29,673 bases of DNA, from contig CALASU010000087.1 of assembly GCA_937888765.1 (NCBI GenBank), positions 1-29,673 of the forward strand, read 5' to 3'. A program made the position numbers and the translations under genes. This stretch comes from an uncultured Clostridia bacterium (GTDB lineage Bacteria > Bacillota > Clostridia > Lachnospirales > Anaerotignaceae). The notes under the pieces were generated by a model. The model saw only the letters and a program-made list of their open reading frames with translations. It did not search any database and was not told the origin of the DNA. Shown piece after piece: positions 1 to 7,956 of the stretch; within the stretch, counting starts at the first letter, position 1; every line of letters starts with the position of its first letter.

Positions 1-754
1 CCACAGACTGCTGGAAACTTGCCGCAATATCCTCAGGGACAATTTCCGCACCCATCATTTTCTGTTTGTTCACATAGTTCAGCACAGCAGATTTCAAGCC
101 GCTGAAGCTGAAATCATAGCTGTCTTCTTCTAAGAATACACGGGGGAATTTTACTGCATCGGGGTTGCCAAGTTTTGCCGCCGCATCAATCTTCGGGCCG
201 CCGGGGTATCCCATGCCGATTGCACGGGCAACCTTATCGTATGCTTCCCCTGCCGCATCATCTCTTGTTTTTCCCAGAATCTGATATTCACCGTATGCAG
301 GCACATATACCAGATGGGAATGTCCGCCGGATACTACCAGAGCCATGTAAGGAGGCTCAAAATCCTTGTTCTGGATATAGTTGGCACAGATATGCCCTTC
401 GATGTGATGTACGCCGATCAAGGGCTTTCCTGCCGCATACGCCAGTGCTTTCGCTTCAGCCAGACCAACCAGCAGTGCACCCACCAATCCGGGGCCATAC
501 GTCACGCCAACAGCGTCCATTTCTTCCAATGTCATGCCTGCTTCTTTCAGTGCTGTCTTAATTACGCCGTCAATCGCTTCCACGTGCTTACGGGATGCAA
601 TTTCTGGCACAACGCCGCCATACAGTGTATGCAGGTCAATCTGAGAGGAAATGATATTAGAAAGCACCTCTCTGCCGTTTTTTACAACTGCCGCCGCTGT
701 TTCATCACAGGAGCTTTCAATCGCCAGTATATAAATATCTTTTTTTTCGTCCAT
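1..754 (-). CDS. tsaD: tRNA N6-adenosine threonylcarbamoyltransferase TsaD (3' part off the window)
   Basis: Catalytic subunit of the complex that transfers threonylcarbamoyl to A37 of ANN-decoding tRNAs (t6A), a cytoplasmic modification essential in most bacteria. Translating the minus strand from the ATG at 754 gives about 251 residues with no stop before the window edge, so the C-terminal quarter of this roughly 340-residue family is missing. Family marks are visible: the N-terminal ILAIESSCDETAAAVV segment, GPGLVGALLVGLAEAKALA, the metal-binding HHIEGH, the SGGHSHLV nucleotide site, and DDAAGEAYDKVARAIGMGYP. An AGCGGAGGT ribosome site lies just upstream. It sits 23 bases after the rnz stop, so the two probably share a transcript. 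Its truncation is only the window boundary; there is no sign of a pseudogene. Confidence 0.96.
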   Translation of the reverse strand, partial: MDEKKDIYILAIESSCDETAAAVVKNGREVLSNIISSQIDLHTLYGGVVPEIASRKHVEAIDGVIKTALKEAGMTLEEMDAVGVTYGPGLVGALLVGLAEAKALAYAAGKPLIGVHHIEGHICANYIQNKDFEPPYMALVVSGGHSHLVYVPAYGEYQILGKTRDDAAGEAYDKVARAIGMGYPGGPKIDAAAKLGNPDAVKFPRVFLEEDSYDFSFSGLKSAVLNYVNKQKMMGAEIVPEDIAASFQQSV

Positions 755-777
755 ATCGTTACCTCCGCTTTATGCTT

Positions 778-1695
778 TTATGCTTCCTTCGGGAAGTCAA
801 TGGTCATACATTTACGTTCTTCTCCCAGCTCTGTTTCCGGAAAAATCTCCTTTGCAACAGGGAGATATTCCTCTGGATCATGCAAAGAGGGGCTGAAATG
901 GGTCAGCCACAACTTTTCCACCCCTGCATTTTTCGCCATTCTTGCCGCTTCGGAAAAAAGCATATGCTTATTCTCTTTCGCTTTCTGTTTCTTATCTTCC
1001 TCGCCGTACATCCCTTCACAAATGAAAAGCTGTACACCTGTCACAAACTTCATCACACGGTCAATGGGGCGGCTGTCGGTACAGTAAGCAACCGCAATGC
1101 CCTTTCTGGCTTCGCCTAATACCATATCTGCCGTAATAATCTTACCGTCATGCTCCACACTGCCCTCTTTCTGCACCTTGCCCCATAAAGGCTTGGGCAG
1201 GTTCAGTGCTTCCGCTTTTTTAATATCAAATCTGCCTCTGCGTTTCAGATCCAGTCGATATGCAAAGCATCTTACCATATGGTCAGCAGGGCAGTGGCTG
1301 ATAGAAAACTCCCCGATCTGAATAGGGTTCGGTGTTTCTTTATCCAGTTCAATATATTCGATGGGAAATGGCAGCTCAGGGGCGATTCTTGTCAGCCCCT
1401 CTACGATATACTGCAGTCCATGTGGGCCGATCAATGTCAGCGGCTCTGTACGTCCTGCATTGCCGATGGTAAGCAGAAGCCCCGGCAGACCCGAAATATG
1501 GTCTGCATGGAAATGTGTAAAACAGATCACATCAATTGCTTTAAAGCCCCATCCCAGCTGTTTCATCGTTACCTGCGTTCCTTCGCCGCAGTCAATCAGC
1601 ATCAGCCGCCCGTTCAGACGAGCCAGCATCGCTGTCAGGAACCGTGTCGGCATAGGCATCATACCGCCTGTCCCCAGCAAACAAACATCTATCAT
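778..1695 (-). CDS. rnz: ribonuclease Z (tRNA 3' processing endonuclease)
   Basis: Zinc-dependent beta-lactamase-fold endonuclease that removes 3' trailers from pre-tRNAs, mainly those lacking an encoded CCA. From the ATG at 1695 the protein has 305 residues, normal for the bacterial family. The hallmark HFHADH metal site is at residues 61-66, preceded by LGTGGMMP near the N-terminus. GIAVAYCTDSRP and LWLTHFSP supply the later metal ligands. An upstream in-frame start at 1734 would add 13 Arg-rich residues, but the AAAGGAG ribosome site fits the ATG at 1695. A candidate promoter lies at 1745-1773. The gene precedes tsaD in the same direction, which makes a small tRNA maturation unit. Confidence 0.95.
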   Translation of the reverse strand: MIDVCLLGTGGMMPMPTRFLTAMLARLNGRLMLIDCGEGTQVTMKQLGWGFKAIDVICFTHFHADHISGLPGLLLTIGNAGRTEPLTLIGPHGLQYIVEGLTRIAPELPFPIEYIELDKETPNPIQIGEFSISHCPADHMVRCFAYRLDLKRRGRFDIKKAEALNLPKPLWGKVQKEGSVEHDGKIITADMVLGEARKGIAVAYCTDSRPIDRVMKFVTGVQLFICEGMYGEEDKKQKAKENKHMLFSEAARMAKNAGVEKLWLTHFSPSLHDPEEYLPVAKEIFPETELGEERKCMTIDFPKEA

Positions 1696-1744
1696 TATTT
1701 CGATTCTCCTTTGTCGATTTCGTATTCTCTCCATTCACTTATTT

Positions 1745-1773
1745 ATCATACCGCAAACAGCAAAAAAACACAA
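1745..1773 (-). promoter_or_regulatory. candidate sigma-A promoter for rnz-tsaD
   Basis: Reading the minus strand, TTGTGT (1768-1773) and TATGAT (1745-1750) are separated by 17 bases, about 50 bases ahead of the rnz ATG. The -10 matches 5 of 6 consensus positions but the -35 only 3 of 6. Position and spacing are right; strength is uncertain. Confidence 0.5.
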
Positions 1774-1916
1774 TCTTTTCCGCATGGTAAATCCCGCTCT
1801 CCTGCGTCCATTCCAAAATATCCACATCATTTTGGCTGTAAATCCCTCTTTTTACGCTTCAAAAACAACTTTTCCACATTCTTTTAAAAAAATCGCAAAA
1901 AATCCGTTGATTTATC

Positions 1917-1945
1917 TTGCAAAACCCGGACTTTTCTGCTAGAAT
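1917..1945 (+). promoter_or_regulatory. sigma-A promoter of rpmB
   Basis: TTGCAA (1917-1922) is followed by a 17-base spacer and TAGAAT (1940-1945), with an extended -10 TGC directly in front. This is expected to be strong, as suits a ribosomal protein gene. Transcription should begin near 1952, about 40 bases before the rpmB start. Confidence 0.8.
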
Positions 1946-1991
1946 ATCTTTGTTATGTCACATGAGCAAGATTTTAAAGGAGGTGCGACAG

Positions 1992-2195
1992 ATGGCTAAA
2001 TGTGAAATTTGTCAGAAAGGCCAGATTACAGGTCACAGAATCAGTATCGAACGTTCCCAGGTAAGTAGACGTGCAAATAGAAAATGGAAACCCAACGTAA
2101 AGAAAGTGAAAATCGTTGAAAGCAACGGTAACATCAAATCTATTTACGTTTGCACAAGATGCATGCGTTCCAACAAAATTACTCGTGCTATCTAA
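1992..2195 (+). CDS. rpmB: 50S ribosomal protein L28, zinc-binding form
   Basis: Small large-subunit ribosomal protein of 67 residues. The sequence opens MAKCEICQKG and ends CTRCMRSNKITRAI, the usual L28 ends. Cys4, Cys7, Cys54 and Cys57 form the four-cysteine zinc site of the C+ paralogue class; organisms with such forms often also encode a Cys-free copy used under zinc limitation, which is not in this window. The ATG at 1992 sits behind AAAGGAGGTGCGACAG, while longer upstream frames lack a ribosome site. It is flanked by its own promoter and an intrinsic terminator and is surrounded by minus-strand genes, so it is monocistronic. Confidence 0.97.
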   Translation: MAKCEICQKGQITGHRISIERSQVSRRANRKWKPNVKKVKIVESNGNIKSIYVCTRCMRSNKITRAI

Positions 2196-2214
2196 TTCCA
2201 GACGGAGCTTCCAA

Positions 2215-2250
2215 AAGCCAATCTTTTCCAAGAAAAGATTGGCTTTTTTT
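2215..2250 (+). terminator. intrinsic terminator of rpmB
   Basis: Arms 2215-2227 (AAGCCAATCTTTT) and 2233-2245 pair perfectly over 13 bases around a 5-base loop, and the hairpin ends in a T run. It begins about 20 bases after the rpmB stop. Confidence 0.92.
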
Positions 2251-2417
2251 CATATTCCGCCCTTTACTAATAACCAGATCCCCAGTCCAATCAGAATCGT
2301 CCCGATCAGTACCACACATTTCGGCAGCAGACACGCAAAGAGCATCCCTAATCCCAAAGCAATTAAAATAATACCGCCCAACCATTGCAGCGGCATACCC
2401 CTGCACCGCTTCCGCAT
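2250..2417 (-). CDS. small two-helix membrane protein of unknown function (55 aa)
   Basis: A 55-codon frame from ATG at 2417 to TGA at 2250. It begins MRKRCRGMPLQWLGG, then shows two hydrophobic segments, residues about 12-31 (GGIILIALGLGMLFACLLP) and about 34-51 (VVLIGTILIGLGIWLLV), split by a short turn with Pro-Lys-Cys. The Gly-x-Gly pattern in both helices suggests a helical hairpin. The positive N-terminus predicts both ends on the cytoplasmic side. A G-rich ribosome site (AGGGGGTGTCGGT) precedes the ATG. It lies between the terminators of thiN and rpmB, and its own stop overlaps the end of the rpmB terminator. I do not recognise the family. A longer frame that overlaps it (2188-2478) gives a non-membrane, compositionally odd product and is rejected. 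Confidence 0.6.
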   Translation of the reverse strand: MRKRCRGMPLQWLGGIILIALGLGMLFACLLPKCVVLIGTILIGLGIWLLVKGGI

Positions 2418-2454
2418 ACCGACACCCCCTTTTTTTATCTTTATTCCCCAAAAG

Positions 2455-2485
2455 AAAAAACGTGAGGCAAAGCCTCACGTTTTTT
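2455..2485 (-). terminator. intrinsic terminator after thiN (end of the rsmB-to-thiN operon)
   Basis: The stem 2455-2468 (AAAAAACGTGAGGC) pairs perfectly with 2472-2485 around a 3-base loop. Both strands carry T runs, so it can work in either direction. On the minus strand it overlaps the thiN stop codon and closes the long operon. Confidence 0.9.
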
Positions 2486-3122
2486 AATCTTTTGAGCGGA
2501 TAACAAACAGATATCCTTCTTTTATATCAATTGTAGCCGTTTCCTCTGCCAGCACATTGCTCACGGCAATATAATCGCTGTCCAGTGTCAGATCGAAGTC
2601 TGTCAGCGGATAAGAAAAGCCTTTTAATGTAATGCCCTTTACTTCCATAGAAAGCGGGATGGTAGAAACCAGATCGCCAATCTTCCCCTCTACAGTCAGA
2701 TGGCTGTCAATAATCTCTACACAGTTCTTTTCATCCACCAGTCTTGCCCTCACGCCCTTTTTGAGCAGGGACAGCAGATAGTGTGCATTTGCCAATGTAT
2801 GGTCGAAACGGTCACCGATGCCGCCAAACAGCACCAGATCGGTCACGCCCAGCTCCAGTGCCAGAAAAATGCCAAGCTCCATATCCGTTTCGTCTTTTCT
2901 TGTGGGAAACTGTCTGATCGGGATATTCTTTGCCTTATAATACTCCAGCACATCATTCGTTGTAGAATCGAAATCCCCCACGATATAGTCGGGGTCAATG
3001 CCCAGAGCCTTTGTATGACGCATACCCGCATCACAGCAGATGACCACCTCAGCCCCTGCCATATAGTCCTTGCAGAAGCTGTAATCGTTAATTGCTGCAC
3101 CTGCAAAAATTACTGCCTTCAT
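2484..3122 (-). CDS. thiN: thiamine pyrophosphokinase
   Basis: Transfers pyrophosphate from ATP to thiamine to give thiamine diphosphate, letting the cell use salvaged thiamine. The product has 212 residues, typical of the bacterial ThiN family. Motifs in order: CCDAGMRH (about 29-36), VGDFDST (48-54), KDETDME (76-82), and FGGIGDRFDH (99-108), the conserved acidic and GDRFDH elements around ATP and Mg2+. The start at 3122 has an AAGGAG site and is 2 bases downstream of the rpe stop. It is last in the rsgA-rpe-thiN run, a frequent Firmicute arrangement. The stop lies within the operon terminator. Confidence 0.95.
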   Translation of the reverse strand: MKAVIFAGAAINDYSFCKDYMAGAEVVICCDAGMRHTKALGIDPDYIVGDFDSTTNDVLEYYKAKNIPIRQFPTRKDETDMELGIFLALELGVTDLVLFGGIGDRFDHTLANAHYLLSLLKKGVRARLVDEKNCVEIIDSHLTVEGKIGDLVSTIPLSMEVKGITLKGFSYPLTDFDLTLDSDYIAVSNVLAEETATIDIKEGYLFVIRSKD

Positions 3123-3124
3123 GT

Positions 3125-3790
3125 TTATTCATACTCCTTAAAGATATCCATAAAGCCTTTTGCCGCACCTGCGATATCATCCTTGCCGAATACAGCAGAG
3201 CCTGCAACAATCACATTCGCACCTGCATCCAGTACCGTACGCACGTTATCCAGTGTGACACCGCCGTCTACTTCAATATCATAGTTCAGCCCCAGTTCTT
3301 TTCTCCATTCAGCCAGCTGTCTGATTTTGGAAACGTGCTGTTCCATGAATTTCTGGCCGCCGAAGCCGGGTTCTACTGTCATTACCAATACCATATCCAC
3401 ATCTTTCAGATAAGGATATACTGCATCTACAGGTGTTCTGGGGTTCACAGTAATCGCAGCCTTTGCACCTGTTGCCTTGATCTGCTGAATCACTTCTGCG
3501 GGGTATTTTGTTGCTTCCACATGGAAGTTGATCAGATCTGCTCCTGCTTTGCGGAACTCTTCGATGTATTTTTCGGGTTCCACAATCATCAGATGCACGT
3601 CAAATACCATTTTGCTGTCTTTTCTGATGCTCTTGATTACAGGGATACCAAAAGAAATGTTAGGTACAAATCTGCCGTCCATAACATCCAGATGGATATA
3701 GGGTGTGCCTGCTTCTTCGATGATTGCCAGCTGTTCTGCCACCTTTCCGAAATCAATGGAAAGCATAGAGGGGGAAAGATAATAGTTCAT
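3125..3790 (-). CDS. rpe: ribulose-phosphate 3-epimerase
   Basis: Interconverts ribulose-5-phosphate and xylulose-5-phosphate in the pentose phosphate pathway. This is a TIM-barrel metalloenzyme of 221 residues from ATG 3790. Visible marks: LSPSMLSIDF at the N-terminus, HLDVMDGRFVPN (33-44), HLMIVEP (66-72), TVEPGFGGQKF (138-148) and IEVDGGV (172-178). Metal ligands are expected at H33, D35, H66 and D175. An in-frame TTG two codons upstream (3796) sits only 3 bases from the AAAGGAG site, while the ATG at 3790 has normal spacing, so I use the ATG. It is 2 bases from the rsgA stop, which suggests translational coupling. Confidence 0.96.
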   Translation of the reverse strand: MNYYLSPSMLSIDFGKVAEQLAIIEEAGTPYIHLDVMDGRFVPNISFGIPVIKSIRKDSKMVFDVHLMIVEPEKYIEEFRKAGADLINFHVEATKYPAEVIQQIKATGAKAAITVNPRTPVDAVYPYLKDVDMVLVMTVEPGFGGQKFMEQHVSKIRQLAEWRKELGLNYDIEVDGGVTLDNVRTVLDAGANVIVAGSAVFGKDDIAGAAKGFMDIFKEYE

Positions 3791-3792
3791 AC

Positions 3793-4674
3793 TCAATATC
3801 TCCTTTCTTCTTCTTCCTTCAATTCTTCATAAATAGTCACATATCTGTCATACCGCTTCTGTGCCACGGCTTCGCCGATTTCAGCCTTTACCGCACAGTC
3901 GGGTTCATTGATATGGATACAGCCGTTATAATAGCATTTGTGTATAAACGGCTCAAATTCACGGAAATGATACTGCAGTTTTTCAGAAGGGATATGATTC
4001 AGAAACAGAGAGGTAAACCCGGGAGAATCCACAATATAACTCTTATCTGTAATCTGAATCAGCTCCGCATGGCGTGTGGTATGCTTACCACGCTGAATTT
4101 TTTCACTGATTGCCCCTGTGCTCAGTTCCAGACCGGGGAATGCCGCATTGATCAGACTGCTTTTGCCAACCCCCGAAGGACCTGCAAATACAGAAATCTT
4201 ATTTTCCAGAGCCGCTCTGAGTTCCTCAATGGCAATGCCCTTTTCTGCACTGGTACAGATGACAGGATACCCTGCCTTGCGGTACATTTCTGCCGCTTCC
4301 AGATACTGTTCTTTTTTATCCCTGTCAATTTTATTGATGACAATGACAATATCCAGCTCCTGCTCCTCTGCAAGCAGCAGGAAGCGGTCTAAGAGGTCTA
4401 AATTCATATTCGGGCTTTTTGCCGCAAATACGATTACCGCCTGATCTACGTTGGATACACGGGGACGGATCAGTTCATTGCGTCTGGGCAAAATTTCATC
4501 CAGACTGCCTTTTTTATTTTCTTCATCCAGTACGGAGATGCGTACCGCATCCCCGACTGTAGGACGGATTCTCTCTTTGCGGAAAATCCCTCTTGCACGG
4601 CATTCATATACGCCCATTTCGGTATCAATATAATAAAAACCGCCAATTCCTTTTAAAATTACGCCTTCCAGCAT
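3793..4674 (-). CDS. rsgA: ribosome small subunit-dependent GTPase A
   Basis: Circularly permuted GTPase that binds late 30S particles and checks the decoding centre during maturation. It has 293 residues with an N-terminal OB fold (about 1-70). The permuted G motif order is visible: NKID (114-117), then GPSGVGKSS (165-173), the switch with KHTTRH (197-202), and DSPG (216-219). The C-terminal zinc finger is intact: Cys247, Cys252, His254, Cys260. It follows prkC by 22 bases. This matters because RsgA is a phosphorylation target of PrkC-type kinases in some Firmicutes (established in other species; not shown here). Confidence 0.97.
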   Translation of the reverse strand: MLEGVILKGIGGFYYIDTEMGVYECRARGIFRKERIRPTVGDAVRISVLDEENKKGSLDEILPRRNELIRPRVSNVDQAVIVFAAKSPNMNLDLLDRFLLLAEEQELDIVIVINKIDRDKKEQYLEAAEMYRKAGYPVICTSAEKGIAIEELRAALENKISVFAGPSGVGKSSLINAAFPGLELSTGAISEKIQRGKHTTRHAELIQITDKSYIVDSPGFTSLFLNHIPSEKLQYHFREFEPFIHKCYYNGCIHINEPDCAVKAEIGEAVAQKRYDRYVTIYEELKEEEERRY

Positions 4675-4696
4675 TCTTTCACCTTATTCCGTTTCT

Positions 4697-7189
4697 TTAT
4701 TCTGAGAAGTTTACATTCTGAGACCACTGCTGTACATCGTCAATATAGCAGGTTACTGTGCCGCTGCCTGTACCTGTTACGGAGATGCTGTAAGGGAATT
4801 CGGAAACCTCTCTATATTCATCTACAACAGGGAATGCACCGTCTGCATCATTTTTTACCACTCTTACATATACAGAGCCGCTTTCCGCCGCAGGAGGGTT
4901 CACTGTAAAGTATTTTGTGCTGCTTGTCTGTGCAGGAGCCTGTACTTCCGGTGTTACAGGTTCAGGTGCGGGTGTCACAGGCTCGGGTGCGGGTGTTACA
5001 GGTGCAGGTGTCGGTGTTGTCTGTTCGGGTTTTGTTTCAGGCTTACCGTTGCTGATTACCAGATTTACCACACTGCCTTTTGCCACACTGTTATTGGCAC
5101 GAATGGTCTGTGTGATTACCTTGCCTTCATCCACTCTGTCACTTGTTGTATAGGATACACTGCCGACCTTCAGCCCTACTGCTTCCAGACTGCGGCGTGC
5201 TTCCGCTTCTGTTGTGTTTGTCACATCGGGTACAGCTACTTCATCATTTTCCGCACCCTTGCTGACTTTCAGAATAATATCACTGTTGGCTGTAATTTCA
5301 CCGCCTTTCAGAGGACTCTGTTCAAATACCTTGCCAACCTCAAATTCATCATTGAATTCATATACAACCTGTACCGTATCGCCTACCAGCTTGATAATGG
5401 ATTCTACAGCCGCCTGTTCTTCCTTACCGACCACATCAGGCATTTTTTCGCTTGTCAGCCCCAGACTGACTTTGACACCGATCTTTGTATTTTCGGCAAT
5501 CATCGTGCCCTCACTGACAGACTGATAGAAAATATAGCCCGCATCATAGTAACTGCTGTAATCTTCGCCGTCTTCTACCAGTGTGATCCCCAGCGCTTCT
5601 GCTGTTCTTACCGCATCATCGTAGGTCTGCCCGATAAACATAGGCATTTCAATATCCTTTTCTCCGCCGCCGATGCCGCTTCTCATAAATTTCAGCCCCG
5701 CCGCAGAAATAGCAACAATCAGAATCAGTGCTGTAATCACTGCCGCAATTACAACCTTGCGTTCTGTTCTTCTGTCATGTTCGTTATCAAAATCTTCTTC
5801 CAGTCTGGGATTCTTACGTTTGGAATCAGGGCGTTTGCTTGCCTTTACAGACTCTTTTGCCATAACTTCTTTTTCATATTCATCCTGCTTGGAAATCTGC
5901 AGATTTCTGCTGTATTTTTCAAAATTTGCCAGTGCTTCGGACTGTCTGGGTGTATCCGCTTTTTCCATAGACTTTTCGGAGAATGGCGCACCATACTGTG
6001 CTTTTTTCGGATACAGGCTTCTTTCAATTTTTTCGGGAGGAATAGGCTTTGGTGCTCCCGCAGGAGGCAGTTTTTCCTTCTGCAGTGTAGATACAGATCT
6101 GGAACGGATATATTCCAGTTCTTTCGGGTCTGCCGGCTTTGTTGTCTGTGGTGTTTCCACCTGCGCCTGTGCCGCTTTTTCTGCCGCCGCCTTTTCCTGT
6201 GCCGCTTTCAGCTGTGCCGCCGCTTCTGCGCGTCTGGACATACGCATCCCTTCACTTGTTGCTGTCAGATCACCCATCGCACTGGATGTGGAATTGACAA
6301 CATTGCCTGCTGCCTGCACTCTCTTTGCATCAGATTCTTTCCGGGGATATGCACCGCTTGCCATATCCGCTCTGGCACGAATCAGATCCGCCAGCAGCAG
6401 TTCGATATTGGCATAGCGTTCATCTGCTTTTTTCATGGTTGCCTTTTTGATGATACCCTCCAGAGAGCGTGTACAGTTTGGATTGTATTTACGGATATCG
6501 GGCAGTTCATTGTTAATGTGCATCAGTGCAATGGATACAGAGTTATTTCCCTGAAAGGGCAGTACCCCTGTAATCATTTCAAACATCGTAATCCCCAGAG
6601 AGTAAATATCACTCTTTTCATCCACATAGCCGCCTCTTGCCTGCTCAGGAGAGAAGTAATGCACAGAGCCAGCCGCATTGGCTGTTGTTGTCATTGTGGA
6701 AACCGTTGCCGCTCTTGCAATCCCGAAGTCTGTTACCTTTACCACACCGTCCGTGCCTACCAGAATATTCTGGGGCTTGATATCTCTATGTACGATATGG
6801 CTTTTGTGTGCCTGTGTCAGTGCAGACGCAATCTGAATCGCTACATTGATTGTAGAACGGGAATCAAAGGGAGCTTTCTCCTTGATCGCTTTTTTCAGCG
6901 TATCCCCATGGATATATTCCATAACGATATAGTTGATATCGCCGTCATCTCCTACATCATAGGCACGCACAATATTCGGATGTGACAATCTTGCCGCAGA
7001 GCACGCTTCCGAACGGAAACGCTGTATAAAATCTGCATCTCCCACAAATTCTTCTCTTAAAACCTTTACTGTAACAAATCTATCGAGTTTTCTGTCTTTC
7101 CCTCTATAAACAACTGCCATGCCGCCGGAACCGATTTTCTCAATGATTTCGTATCTGCCGCTGAGGACAGTACCCGGATTCAATAACAT
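4697..7189 (-). CDS. prkC: PASTA-domain serine/threonine protein kinase
   Basis: Membrane Hanks-type kinase that senses muropeptides or lipid II outside and phosphorylates cytoplasmic targets. The 830 residues divide as follows: kinase 13-270 with glycine loop IGSGGMAVVY, Lys42, HRDIKPQN (Asp136) and DFG 154-156; an Ala/Glu/Lys-rich cytoplasmic juxtamembrane stretch about 275-475; one transmembrane helix about 478-500; three PASTA domains (about 511-577, 580-645, 650-714); a Pro/Thr linker with PAPEPVT repeats (about 720-752); and a C-terminal beta-rich domain of about 75 residues containing VTCYIDDVQQWSQNV. The activation loop is Thr-rich (STMTTTANAAGS), expected for autophosphorylation. It starts 15 bases after the prpC stop, so kinase and phosphatase are co-expressed. 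The symbol follows B. subtilis; stkP or pknB are equivalent names. Confidence 0.96.
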   Translation of the reverse strand: MLLNPGTVLSGRYEIIEKIGSGGMAVVYRGKDRKLDRFVTVKVLREEFVGDADFIQRFRSEACSAARLSHPNIVRAYDVGDDGDINYIVMEYIHGDTLKKAIKEKAPFDSRSTINVAIQIASALTQAHKSHIVHRDIKPQNILVGTDGVVKVTDFGIARAATVSTMTTTANAAGSVHYFSPEQARGGYVDEKSDIYSLGITMFEMITGVLPFQGNNSVSIALMHINNELPDIRKYNPNCTRSLEGIIKKATMKKADERYANIELLLADLIRARADMASGAYPRKESDAKRVQAAGNVVNSTSSAMGDLTATSEGMRMSRRAEAAAQLKAAQEKAAAEKAAQAQVETPQTTKPADPKELEYIRSRSVSTLQKEKLPPAGAPKPIPPEKIERSLYPKKAQYGAPFSEKSMEKADTPRQSEALANFEKYSRNLQISKQDEYEKEVMAKESVKASKRPDSKRKNPRLEEDFDNEHDRRTERKVVIAAVITALILIVAISAAGLKFMRSGIGGGEKDIEMPMFIGQTYDDAVRTAEALGITLVEDGEDYSSYYDAGYIFYQSVSEGTMIAENTKIGVKVSLGLTSEKMPDVVGKEEQAAVESIIKLVGDTVQVVYEFNDEFEVGKVFEQSPLKGGEITANSDIILKVSKGAENDEVAVPDVTNTTEAEARRSLEAVGLKVGSVSYTTSDRVDEGKVITQTIRANNSVAKGSVVNLVISNGKPETKPEQTTPTPAPVTPAPEPVTPAPEPVTPEVQAPAQTSSTKYFTVNPPAAESGSVYVRVVKNDADGAFPVVDEYREVSEFPYSISVTGTGSGTVTCYIDDVQQWSQNVNFSE
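4946..5014 (-). repeat. in-frame PAPEPVT repeats in PrkC
   Basis: Short tandem repeats encode three PAPxPVTP-like units at about residues 726-748 of PrkC, between the last PASTA domain and the C-terminal domain. It is likely a stiff extracellular spacer. Repeat number could vary between strains. Confidence 0.75.
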
Positions 7190-7204
7190 GCGTTTCTAAC
7201 CTCC

Positions 7205-7936
7205 TTATATTTCTACTAAGATCAGAGAAATATTGTCCTGTCCGCCCCTGCGGTTCGCTTCTGTTACCAGAAGCTTCGCCTTTTCTTCTATCGGCATCTG
7301 CTTTTCCAAAATTTCTCCTATTTCTATATCCCGCAGCATTCCCGAAAGACCATCGGTGCAGAGCAATAACAGATCCCCCTCTTTGACAGGGCGAATCGTT
7401 GTATCTGTTTCCACAAAATCCCGAATCCCGACTGCACGGGTAATGATATTCCGCTTCGGATGGTCAACGGCTTCTTCTTTTGTAATCATACCTGATTTTA
7501 CCAGTTCCATTACATAGGAATGGTCTGTGGTCAGAAGCATCAGCGCATTTTTGCGAAACAGGTATGCTCTGCTGTCTCCTACATGGCTGATATATACCTT
7601 ATCCCCACGCACAGCCGCCGCAACCATAGTTGTCCCCATTTCCGCATATTCCCGTTCAGAATTGGATTTTTCATATACCACTCGATTCGCTTCTGCCATT
7701 GCATCTGTCAGCAGATCCGGCAGATCTTCCTTTTCTGCGTGCTGCATTTCTTTCCAGAAATGCTCCAGAAATGCCTCAATGGCACTGCTGCTTGCAATTT
7801 CCCCTGCATTACAGCCGCCCATGCCGTCCGCTACCAGATAAATATTTTCTGCAGGATCATCGCCCGCTGAAATATAATAGGCATCCTCATTATTTTTCCG
7901 ACATCTGCCGATGTCGCTTATTCCTACTGCTTTCAA
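7205..7936 (-). CDS. prpC: PP2C-family serine/threonine phosphatase, partner of PrkC
   Basis: Metal-dependent phosphatase that reverses PrkC phosphorylation. From the TTG at 7936 the protein has 243 residues, the usual size. It opens KAVGISDIGRCRKNNEDAYY (the family G-x-x-R-x-x-N-E-D motif). The metal-site motif is DGMGG at 38-42, followed by CNAGE where most relatives have His-x-AGE. GDSRAYLF, CTDGL and the C-terminal GGQDNISLI are all present. A longer ATG frame from 8017 overlaps the end of rlmN by 61 bases and adds an Arg-rich tail, whereas an AGGAGG site stands 10 bases before the TTG and matches the family N-terminus. The adjacency of prpC and prkC is conserved in Firmicutes. Confidence 0.94.
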   Translation of the reverse strand: MKAVGISDIGRCRKNNEDAYYISAGDDPAENIYLVADGMGGCNAGEIASSSAIEAFLEHFWKEMQHAEKEDLPDLLTDAMAEANRVVYEKSNSEREYAEMGTTMVAAAVRGDKVYISHVGDSRAYLFRKNALMLLTTDHSYVMELVKSGMITKEEAVDHPKRNIITRAVGIRDFVETDTTIRPVKEGDLLLLCTDGLSGMLRDIEIGEILEKQMPIEEKAKLLVTEANRRGGQDNISLILVEI

Positions 7937-7956
7937 GCTTCTTCCACCTCCTCTTT

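Noticed and set aside
1..754. tsaD as a pseudogene or truncated gene
   Set aside because: The reading frame is open to the window edge with all motifs intact; only the window boundary cuts it.
2188..2478. 96-residue minus-strand frame over the small membrane protein
   Set aside because: Overlaps both terminators. The 55-codon frame inside has a better ribosome site and a coherent two-helix product.
5777..6985. 402-residue plus-strand frame opposite prkC
   Set aside because: Antisense of the kinase with an implausible Cys/Phe-rich product.
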